14,467 nt of DNA from Auxenochlorella pyrenoidosa (Eukaryota > Chlorophyta > Trebouxiophyceae > Chlorellales > Chlorellaceae): assembly GCA_001430745.1 (NCBI GenBank), contig KQ481962.1, forward strand, positions 791,490 to 805,956, read 5' to 3'. How positions within the stretch are numbered: position 1 is the first letter of the stretch; each line of letters opens with the position of its first letter. Below are positions 1-8,659 of the stretch, one piece after another. Below the pieces are notes generated by a model. That model searched no databases, was not told where the DNA came from, and worked only from the letters and a program-made list of their open reading frames with translations. The translations under genes were made by a program, and so were the position numbers.

Positions 1-2974
1 CAATCTGGCCGACAGCCACCTGCAGGCGCGGCTCCACGCTGGGCACGTCCACGTGGTTGGGCACGGCCGCAAAGGCCGCCACCTGGCGAGCATTCCCAAG
101 GTCTGCCAGCAGGAGCAGGAGCAGGGTGTCCACGCCTGGCAGGCAGGACACCCCATCCAGCATGCGCACCTGCGGCGGCGAGAGGGACGGTCACTCAGCT
201 CGCTGCTCTTTCCGACAGAGACGCTACACGCTCTATCCCCCGCCTCACCCGAAACAGATACTGGGCCAGCGCCTCCCATGCCTGCCGCTGCAGCCGCCGC
301 CGCTCCGCCCCGCCAGGCTGCGTCTCCTGCCGCTGCTCCCGCTGCGCCTGCTGCGCCAGCGCCTCAAGGGATGCCGGCGGCTGCCCCGAACCCTCCTGCT
401 GGTTACCAGGGTGCTGGCCCTTGCTGGCCGGCGGCTGGTTGGAGCGAGAGGAGGCAGGGGAGGCCCCGCCCTCGCTGCTGCCGCCCTCGCCCTCCAAAGC
501 AAACAGGCTGCCGCTGCCGGGGCTGCTGCTGCCGCCGCGGGCCCCGCCTGCTGCGCCGCTGCTGCGGGCACCGCGGCTAGGCGAGGGGCAGTGTGCCCCG
601 CTGCTGCTGCTCTCTGCTTGCCGCTGCCCGTGGCTGAGTCTGCGATCAATCAGGGCTTCAAGGCTGGGCAGCGGCGCATGCAGGCCCCAGTACTGCTGGT
701 GTGTGGGCACCTGAGCAACAACAGGGGCAGAGCAAGGGGCGCGGTTACAGCAGCACACGCAGTCAGTAGGCAGGCAGCATGGTGGCCTGCTGCACCGCGC
801 TCCGAGCTGCCTCAGGGCTGCAAAACCACTTGCCTGCTGCGCCCAGCGTGAGGTGTAGGCCGGGAAGAGCGGGAAGAGCTGCGACGGCTGGAGGGTGGCA
901 GGGCTGCACTGCTCCAGGCAGCGCACAGCCTCGGCAAACCGACACTCTGCAGGGCACAGAGGCGGGCCAGGCGGACGCGCCAGGAGGTGGATCAGGCACG
1001 TGCATGGGGCCACGCGCCTGGTGTTCGGTGCACAGGCAAACTGCAGCCAGCCCATGCGCGCAGGGAAGCAGCAGGGCGCGCATGCAAGGCCGCCGCGCAG
1101 CCTCAGGGCAGCACGCCCCGGCCCTGCGTACCCTGCAGCAGCAGCAGCGCTGCCTGCGCCGCTCCGGCCTGCGCCCAGGGCGCCCCCTGCGCCAGCCCCG
1201 CCTCAATCAGCTCCAAGGCAGGCTCAAAGTCGCGCCGCCCCAGCAGCTCTCGGGCCTGGTCGACCGGGGAGACGGGCAGGCAGAGCCAGACGATGCGGCG
1301 CCCCGCCACTGCGACACACCCAGCAGTGCCAGGGCCAGCCGCAGCAGCAGCGGCGGCCGGCGGCGGCGCGCCGTCGCCCGCCGCGGCTGCATACAGTGGC
1401 TGCCCCGGCAGCGGCCGGAGGTCCTGAGAGAAGGCCAGCCGCTGCACCTCCCCACCGCTGCGTCGGTCGTACACGTGTATGCCCGCCTCGCTGACCAGCA
1501 GCAGGAAGGGGCCGGAGGCTGCCAGCGCGCGCGGGGTGGCGCCAAGCCCCTCCAGCCGCAGGGCAGAGCCCACAGGGCTGCCGCCCGCATCGACGATGAT
1601 GCCGGCGGGGCCCTGCACCGTGGCAGAAGGGGGTGGGCGCAGGCATGTTGTGTGCCGACAGGGAAGGGTGAGCTCAGGCGCACCACATGCTGCCGCAGGC
1701 TGCAAAAGCCGAGAGCTGTAGAGCTTGAACGCTGCTGTCACATCCGACTCTGCAGAAATGCCGGCAGTGCCCTGCCACCTTGGCTGCCGCATCTGCAAGC
1801 TGCCTGGCCCCGCACAGCCACTCACCACTACCAGCAGCGCCTGGGCCACATCCGGCATGGCGGCGAGCATGGCTGGCCAGTAGGCCAGCTCTGGGGGCAC
1901 GCTGAACAGCTCGCGCCACTGGCCCCCGCTGCCGGCGCCGCGGGGCGGCCCAAAGGGCGCCACCAGGATGTAGCGCGTGCCGCAGCACACCGCCAGCTGG
2001 CTGCCCACCCACCCCATGCTGTGCACGGAGGCGGCGCTGTCGGGGACCTCTGTCTGCGCCACCAGCTGCGGCGGGTGGGGCCGCCCCGCGGCTGCTGCCC
2101 CGCTGCTGCCAGGCGGCAGCTCGTAAACCAGGAACCTGCAGGGAGGTGGGCAGCCGCAGGGGTGTGCAGCAAGGAGCTGGAGGAGGCACCAGGGGCCAGC
2201 ATGCATAGGAAGCAAGGCAGGGGAGCAGGGGATGGACGGCGCAGGGGCCAGGCGAGCTGAGCAAGTCGTGCCATCAGCCTGTGGGCAGGGGGGGCAGCAC
2301 CCACCTGATGGCGCGCTTGCTCGGCTTTGCAGCCACCGCCAGGCGCGGCAGGCGACCCGGGGGAGCTGCCACACACGTTGCAGCCGCATGCCTGCAGAGC
2401 GGGGAAGAGCGGGCGGGGAGCTGGGCTCAAGCTCCAGGGAGGCAGGGAGGTGGGCGGGCGCCTGCTGTCACCCCCCCGCCTGCGGCGGGCATCCTCCAAG
2501 CCAGACCGCCGCCGCCGAACTGCCTGGTCATTGCTGCGCAACCCACCGCAGGGGCAGGGGTTGGCCTTCGAGCGTCTCTGCATCCAGCACTTGCACCAGC
2601 CCATCCTCGCCAAGCAGGACGACAAGCCCATGCTCTGGCAGGGCATGGATGCCCAGGATGGCCTGCAGGCAGAGGTGCATTTCCAGCTGGTCTCATCCGC
2701 GCTGCAGGGTGCAGAAGAGAGGGGGTAAAGGGCGGCAGCAGGGCAGACGTCGCACCTTCTTGGCGGCGTGCCGCCGCGCCGCCAGCGCCGCCCGCATCCC
2801 CGTCGGGCCATGCACCAGGGCGTGCTCCTCTAGCACGCCGTCCTCAAGGCCCACATACAGGCGCTGGCAGGCGCTGTCGATCGCAACAGCGGAAGTGGCA
2901 GAGGTGTCCTGCGCCTGCTGGCGACGATCTAGCACCAGCGCGGCTGTGAATGCCGTGCGAGCATGGATCTCCAT
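1..2974 (-). CDS. VPS3: VPS3/VPS39-family (TGFBRAP1-like) vesicle-tethering subunit, C-terminus off window
   Basis: Exons (minus): 2756-2974, 2547-2662, 2305-2391, 1826-2135, 1132-1612, 834-946, 249-710, <1-169; all phases agree and give about 652 residues. The last exon may instead end at 20, where CAG|GTGGCT could be a donor. The start ATG at 2974 has an in-frame TGA eight codons upstream. Residues about 10-360 resemble a CNH beta-propeller, with the blade segments RFLVYELPPG and GPAGIIVDAGGSPVG. The helical region follows: PVDQARELLGRRDFEPALEL (from about 360), LFPLFPAYTSRW, YWGLHAPLPSLEAL and GVDTLLLLLLADLGN. This order matches the plant VPS3/TGFBRAP1-like branch better than VPS39 proper. 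Family role: CORVET (or HOPS) subunit tethering endosomal membranes with Rab GTPases. Oddities: intron 711-833 has a GC donor (CAG|GCAAGT), and exon 7 carries a roughly 90-residue Ser/Gly/Ala-rich linker. The family is fairly sure; VPS3 versus VPS39 is less so. Confidence 0.78.
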
Positions 2975-3351
2975 GCTGCAATCAATGCCGTCTCAAACGC
3001 CGCGCCAGCCCCTCCGGCCCAGGAGTTGGGGCAGCGCTGCGGCACGCTACCGCCGCCAACAAGCAATAGAAACAATCATGTCGCGGCAGAGATGTGATCG
3101 CAAAAAGCCGATCGGGCGGGCTCTGCCTGATCAGTGCATGTTGGGTCGCCGCTGCCCGGCCCGCCACCGCCCGGCAATGGGCGCATGCCACACAGCTGTC
3201 CGCACTCGCTCGCTTCTTGAACTGGTTGTCCATGTCGCGCAGTGGTGAGCGTTCACAACCGGCTTGGTCAAAACATCACGTACAGCAAGCGCATAGCGTC
3301 AAGGCTGTCCGCTGCCGGCCCCCTCCATGAGCCCTCTGCTCTGGCCCACCG
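2975..3351. other. Intergenic: VPS3-like promoter and XRCC4 3' flank
   Basis: 377 bp between two minus-strand genes. It must hold the XRCC4 3' UTR and the VPS3-like promoter and 5' UTR. No green-algal TGTAA polyadenylation motif on the minus strand, clear TATA box or convincing ORF was seen. Short ORFs here have no recognisable family. Confidence 0.5.
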
Positions 3352-5149
3352 TCAGTCGTAGTCCCTGGGCGGGCTCTGGCTGTGCCCGTGGTCCTCGTCC
3401 TCACTGCCCGACTCATCCTCTCCCTCCTCGCTGAGCTGCTGCCTGGCCTGCCGCAGTCTTGCTGCCCTTGCCATTCCCCTACTGCTGGGCTTCAGGGGCT
3501 CATCATCATCCGCCTCCATAGGCTCGGTGTCGGCAGCAGCCAGCGCGCCTCCCTCCTTGAGCCGTTGGTTCTCCTCCTGTGAGGCCAGAGCAGGGAGCCG
3601 GAGGGGCGCAAGTGCAGGCTGGGGCTCTTCCAGCAGGTGCATGGGCAGATGGGCAGACGAGCAGGCGAATCGCTCCCAGGCGGGCTGGCTAGCTGGCAGG
3701 CAGGAGGCAAGCCAGGGCTGCGCAGCACGCAAGCCTGCTCTGCCTCACCTGCAGCTCGTCCACCTGCTGCTGCAGCTCCCGCAGCTTGGCCTTCTTGCTG
3801 TTCAGCAGCGCCGCCACCTGCGCATGGGTGCAGCAATGCGGCGAAATGACGGCGTACCAAGCCTGCCAAAGCGTACCAAGCCCTGCTCTGCAGCGGCGGT
3901 TGCCCCCTCGTCTTGGCCCTGGGCCGCTCCTCCCGTGCGCAGCGGCACCGTCCCCGGCCCAACTTGTCGGCAGAACAGAGGGCAGCCATCTGCCAGGCCG
4001 TGTCCAGCGCGCCTTTGTGTACGTCTCCCTGTCCTGCGCCTCCTTGTTCTTCACATAGCTCTCCACCAAGTGGTCCTTCTGGGCCACCTGCGGGACGCGG
4101 CCGGGGTAAAGGCAGGTCAGGCACATGTGTGCTGGGGTCGTGCCGCCCAACCCGCCAGCAAGCTCGCATGCCCAGCCGCAACTGCGTGCTTCGCTGGGGA
4201 GCATGCCAGGCAGCCGAGAAGCACCGCCTGGCATGCTCTCTAGCGAAGCATGCAATTCCGGCTAGACCTTGCGACCGGGCGAGGCGCACCTGCTTGTCGT
4301 ACTCCTTGACCTGCAGCAGCAGGCTCTCGCTCACGCCCCGCAGCGCCGCCACATTGTCCGCCAGCAGCGCCAGCATGGCGACGATGACGGGGTGCGCCGC
4401 CGGCGCGGGCGGCAGGGTGGCGCTCACGAGCACGCGGGGTTCACTGGGCGAGACCTGCCAGGACACCTTGACCAGCTGGGGGGTAGGAGGGCGGGGACGG
4501 GGCAGGCTCAGGCGGTGAGGACGTTGGGGCGCGTGTGGCGGGTGCAAGGCGGGCAGTCCGCCCAGAGGAGCCCCTGCTGTGTGCTGGACAGGGGTCATTT
4601 CCTGCGGGGGCCACGAAAAGCAAGCCTCAGCCACCCACACAAGCTACACATGGCAGGGAGGGTGGCTGCTGCTCACCAGCCCGCCATCGCGCTCTGCGAA
4701 CTCTGTCTTGTAGGGCAGGCCCCCGGGTTCCAGGTCGCTCAGAGCTGCCAGGAAGTGGGAGAGCTTGTGCGGGGCCTGGCCCTTCAGATCGGCAGCGGTG
4801 AGGCCTGCAGGAGGAGGCAGGCAAGTGCGGACGGGCGAGGGTGCAGGCATGGGCAAGAGCTCGGGCGGGGCTGTTGGAATTATGCCAATTTTTTGCTGCA
4901 GCAGCATCAGGTGTCAGCCCGTGCAGTTTGCAGGCAGCTCTAATGCAGAGAGGCAGACTGCTTCTTCCCAAAGAAATTGGTGGGTTCCCAAGCCTTGCCT
5001 GGAGAGGTCCAGGCGCCTGATGCATCGGTGACAGCCAAATCCACGCTGGTGTCCTCTGGCCCCATGCCGTGCTTTGACACGGACACAAAGAATGGTTTGT
5101 CGCTGGCGGCACACTGCACCTTGATGCAGCTGCGCGCTGGATCAGCCAT
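3352..5149 (-). CDS. XRCC4: XRCC4 homologue, non-homologous end-joining scaffold
   Basis: Exons (minus): 4999-5149, 4677-4804, 4290-4475, 4013-4087, 3749-3817, 3352-3576; 834 nt, 277 residues, close to Arabidopsis XRCC4 (about 264). The head domain (about 1-120) has VTDASGAWTSPGG, like the ITLTDG-SAWTG segment of XRCC4, then a helix ending LSHFLAALSD. The coiled coil (about 130-210) contains QDRETYTK joined to VAALLNSKKAKLREL; the equivalent human and plant segments have the same spacing, and this helix is the LIG4-binding stalk. The tail is acidic (SEEGEDESGSEDEDHG) and likely phosphorylated. Family role: homodimer bridging XLF and DNA ligase IV at double-strand breaks in the nucleus. Two introns need GC donors: 4805-4998 (CCAG|GCAAGG) and 3818-4012 (AAAG|GCGCGC). 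If the first is not spliced, translation stops after 69 residues. For the second, an alternative GT donor farther down (TCT|GTTCTG) would add 12 residues. PAXX was considered but fits less well. Confidence 0.8.
4174..4263. repeat. Long imperfect inverted repeat (hairpin) in XRCC4 intron 3
   Basis: The 38-nt arms at 4174-4211 and 4226-4263 are separated by a 14-nt loop. They match at 33 of 38 positions. Three of the five differences become G-U wobble pairs in a plus-strand RNA (antisense to XRCC4), leaving two mispairs. In the XRCC4 sense RNA only one difference is a wobble. The inner 13 pairs beside the loop (arm ending CATGCCAGGC) are perfect. It lies wholly inside the intron 4088-4289. No flanking target-site duplication was seen. 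Confidence 0.8.
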
Positions 5150-5834
5150 GCTGCGTGCAGGGGCAGGGAGTGGCGGCGGTGGGCGGGCAGCGATGACAGT
5201 GTGATCTCCTCAAGGCGCGTGCACGGCCTGCCAGCGCATCCATGTGCTCAGTAACGGTTCCTCAAGCGATCGATCGGCTGCTCCTAACCTTGGGGCTGCT
5301 CGTGAGGCGAGTCGCCGACGGAATTCCGTCCCTGTTAGCCGACACACGTGAATTGCCTGCCGCAATATGCAGTGGCGAAGGTAGGAGTGACACGAGGGGG
5401 CAGGATGAGACCATGCCACTCAGTTTGCAGCATGCTTCGGCTGGCGCGCTGCCCCGCCAGGCCATCGTGCACATCCCACCAGCAGGACATGCGCACACAG
5501 TGAACTCTTTCAACTTTGCCATAGAGCCGGGTTGTGCTGTTACAGAGCACCAAACGTTACAAGATCGACATGGTGGTCAGATGGCAAGGTGCAGCAAATA
5601 CTGCTCTCACACCGAGTCAGGAAGGGCTGCGCAGCAGCTGCTGCTGCGGTGCCCGTTGGAAAAATGCGCAGTTCCTACCTAGCAAGTACAGGGTGGGATC
5701 TAGGCCCCTACTGGTAGACAGGCGGCAGAAGCTGGCGAGCCTTGCAACAGCAGCATGCCCGTGGCTGCTCTGCTGTGCACACCGCGCCTGGCTGAAGCTG
5801 CTGGCGGGGAGGCTTGGCCCGCCTGTGCCCGCCG
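5150..5834. other. Intergenic: XRCC4 promoter side and ARFB1 3' flank
   Basis: 685 bp between two minus-strand genes. The right part should be the ARFB1 3' UTR, with candidate TGTAA signals at 5540-5561. The left part should be the XRCC4 promoter and 5' UTR. It is less GC-rich than the genes. No ORF here resembles a known protein, and no clear core promoter was recognised. Confidence 0.5.
5540..5561 (-). terminator. Candidate TGTAA polyadenylation signals for ARFB1
   Basis: Two minus-strand TGTAA motifs occur at 5557-5561 and 5540-5544, about 275 and 290 nt past the ARFB1 stop. TGTAA is the usual green-algal polyadenylation signal. A five-base motif is weak evidence, so this is a candidate only. 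Confidence 0.35.
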
Positions 5835-7586
5835 TCACTTCTTGGCCGTGCTGCTTGCCGTGGTGCCGCGGTTCATCTGTTTGAGCGTGGTGCTCAGCCA
5901 GTCAAGGCCCTCATACAAGCCCTCCCCGCGCGTGGCAATCGCGCCCTGCAGCACAGCAGGCAATGCAGCAGCGCACATCGGGACACAAAGGTGGCATGGC
6001 GGGTGCAGGGAGGGGTTCAGCTGGCGCGCCTGTCTGCAGCAGTGCTTATGCTACACCTGCCCTCTCCAGAGCCAACACCCACAAAGGCGGCAGGCAGGGG
6101 CCAGCACCCACCTGCACGTGCCACTTGCGGCCCTTCATCTGCGGCAGCCCCAGCGCCTCGCATGTGTCTGCCGGCGACAGCGCGTTGCGCAGGTCCTTCA
6201 GGCACGGCGGCAGGGCACCCGCCAGGCACAGTGACATCGAAGGCAGGTCAAGATGCCAGGAGGGACGGGAGCATAGTGCCACAAAGGCAGCACCACCGCA
6301 GGCAACTGCGCTGCCTTGACACTGCTCAACGCCCCACACAGAGCGTGCTGGGAGCGCAGGCAGGCTTGTGCGCCGGCAGCGACAGCACCGGCAGGACGCT
6401 GGCGTGCGGGCCAGCGGGTGCCGCTGCATGGGACCCGGCTGCCGCACGCACCTGCTTGTTTGCAAACACCAGGATGGCCGAGTGCCGCATCAGTGGGTCC
6501 TCCACTATTTGCTGCAGGGTGCGGGGTGGCGGGCCGCAGGGCAGGGCGGAGCCTGTAAGCCAGCAGCGCCAGCGACGACAACCACACCGGAATTTGCAGA
6601 GGGACGCCTGGCTGCTCTGGACGCCCAGGTTGGGGTCTGCTGTGGCCTGCTGGAGCATACGCAACTGCCACGCGTAGCTGCGCCGGCTGACGGCAGGGCG
6701 GAGCACGACGCCAGCAGCAGCTTGGCTGCAAGCCTGTGCGCGCCCACTCGATGTGCATGCTGCAGCACCCCGGCGGCGGGCGCCCCAGCCCAGCACCCAC
6801 CTTGAACTCGCTGGCCGCGCGCCCCACGCGCTCGCGGTCGCAGCAGTCGACCACGTAGATGAGCGCGTCGGTGTTGTTGAAGTAGTGGCGCCACAGCGGG
6901 CGCAGCTTCTCCTGCCCGCCCACGTCCCACACGGTGAACACCACATTCTTGTATTGCACCTGCACGCGGGGGTGCACGGCACAGGCAGGGCCGCTGGGCA
7001 GGCGGGCCAGATGCTTCCAGCGACCAAGCAGGGCGCTCGGGCCAGTTGCGGCCGCTGGTCGGACAGGCAATGCTGCAACAGAAGAGTGGCCTGCCAAGCA
7101 TGGCATTTCCAAATGCTGCAGCACCATCTGGGCAAGAAGGCGGAAAGAAGGCGCTGCTGCTGCTGCTGCTCCTGCTGCCGCTGCTGCTGCCAGTGACCGC
7201 ACAGCAGACAGCCAGCGGCGGTGCACCTTTTCCACATTGAAGCCGATTGTCGGCACTGTGCTGAGCACCTCGCCAATGTGCAGCTTGTACAGAATGGTGG
7301 TCTTTCCTGCCGCATCCAGCCCTGCAGGTCCGCGCGGCAGGACGGGGGCTGTCGGCGCCCCAGCTGCCGCCGCCAACAGGCCGCCGTAAGCAGACGAGAG
7401 GCGCCCCCCGCGCGTACCCACGACTTTCTTTGCAAGTGTACAGTACGCAGAAAGCTGCCGGGGGCCAGCAGGCTCTCCCTCCGCCAGTCCACGATCAGCC
7501 TGCGCTTCCGTCTCACCGAGCATCACCACCCGCATCTCCCTGCTCGAGAAGAGCGTGTCGAACAGCTTTCTAAACGTATTCCCCAT
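5835..7586 (-). CDS. ARFB1: ARFB1-type ADP-ribosylation factor (small GTPase)
   Basis: Exons (minus): 7517-7586, 7227-7321, 6801-6959, 6452-6511, 6112-6195, 5835-5945; 192 residues (typical ARF 181 to 195). It begins [13 protein letters not shown], with Gly2 for N-myristoylation and an amphipathic helix. Motifs: P-loop GLDAAGKT 24-31, switch I TVPTIGFN 45-52, WDVGGQ 66-71 with catalytic Gln71, NKQD 126-129 split by an intron between Gln and Asp, and G5 as IATRG rather than the CATSG of ARF1. The segments [36 protein letters not shown] and [15 protein letters not shown] match the plant ARFB1B/C class rather than ARFA1 or ARL. Family role: GTP-regulated membrane recruitment of coats and effectors; plant ARFB members act at the plasma membrane or endomembranes. 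All five introns use GT donors. Introns 7322-7516 and 6960-7226 are multiples of three with no in-frame stop. The tail is rich in Ser, Thr and Lys. Confidence 0.93.
7153..7191. repeat. CTG/CAG microsatellite in ARFB1 intron 2
   Basis: Six perfect CTG units at 7153-7170 are followed by interrupted CTG/CCG units to about 7191. It lies in the intron 6960-7226. On the gene strand it would read as poly-alanine in frame with the flanking exons if the intron were retained. Confidence 0.85.
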
Positions 7587-8659
7587 CGCGCCGCAAGAAG
7601 GGCCGCTGGCGACTGAGGCTCTGACAGAGGCAAGAAGCGTCGGTTCCAGCGGCAGTAACGTCGATCAGCGACTGGATGTGCGAGCGATGTGCGGAAGGCA
7701 GGCGGCGAAGCGGGGGTGCATCCTGCCGGCAGCGCGTCCAGCGCGGTGGGCTGCAGCTGCTGAAGGGACGGCGTACATCTTCCCTCCTTGCTTCAAGAGG
7801 AGCAGGACTATATGTAAGCCGTCTGTACTCCTCCTTACGCTGTGAATCGGTGGCTGGTTTGGAGGCGTCGCTTCGCAATTGATGAGGCAATGTGCGGCGT
7901 TGACCGCAAGCTTCTTGCACTGGGGAGGGGCACGCTTTCAGCGGCTGCCTGCACGGTCTGGCGTCCTGCCGCGAGTCGCAACTCCATCTATCAGTTGGAG
8001 GAAAGCGCAGCATTGGTCGCACCAGTATGGGTGACCAGATGCACATGCTCTTCACATGTGGGTGACTGCCCGCTCTGCTCCTGCGGCTTGCGGTGCTCGC
8101 CACTCCCAGGGTCCCAGTGTCACAGGACTGCCTTCGAGCATCCAAGATAGATCAGCCTCCTTTTTGACCGGTCCGTGCCTGCACTGTTTGGACTTTGCAT
8201 GGTCGCAAAATCGCAGGCGTGTAAGCAACAACACAAGGTGCAAGGCCAATGCATGCTGGCAGCACCCGAAACCAGCTGGCGAAAGTGCACAGTGAATACG
8301 CCCTGCTGCACCCGTAGCTGCCAATGCTATTTGCATTGCATCAGGGAGCTCAATATTGCACTATGCTATTGTGTCCGTCTTTAATGGTGCAACTGTCCCA
8401 CAACGGCACTGGCGACAGAGACTCCGGAGGTGTCCTTCTGGTGACGGGCCCCATACCGATCATGGCACATACGCATGCACCACCGCCCGGATGCTAGTAT
8501 AGCTCTTCTCCTGGGTGGGTGGAAGTGTCAACTGGACGCGTAAAACCCTCACCCCCAGTGAGCCTTCTAGTGCCGTGCTGGCACAGCATGGCCCAGCAGC
8601 CTCAAGCAAGATGGGCCGGCACCCGATGGGCCCCTTGCAGCAGTGCTGAGCATAGCAGG
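7587..8659. promoter_or_regulatory. Divergent intergenic region between ARFB1 and CPN20
   Basis: This 1073-bp region separates two head-to-head start codons, so it should carry both promoters and 5' UTRs. AT-rich patches occur at about 7808-7815 (ACTATATG) and 8494-8502 (CTAGTATAG), either of which could be part of a core promoter. No clear heat-shock element array was recognised, although CPN20-type genes are often stress-induced. ORFs here have no family resemblance. An in-frame upstream ATG at 8588 could extend CPN20. Confidence 0.5.

Noticed and set aside
779..2260. 493-residue plus-strand ORF
   Set aside because: It runs antisense to exons 3' of the VPS3-like propeller. Its product is Arg/Ala/Gln-rich with no family motif; GC-rich DNA produces such long shadows.
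4174..4263. tRNA or snoRNA reading of the XRCC4 intron hairpin
   Set aside because: No cloverleaf, no A and B box promoter pattern, and no C/D or H/ACA box layout was seen.
6198..7586. 462-residue minus-strand ORF containing ARF motifs
   Set aside because: It reads through frame-neutral introns of the ARFB1 gene. Removing the introns gives an ordinary 192-residue ARF, so it is not a fused or expanded GTPase.
7842..8384. Short plus-strand ORFs between ARFB1 and CPN20
   Set aside because: No family resemblance, no splice pattern joining them, and unusual starts. They look like chance ORFs in promoter DNA.
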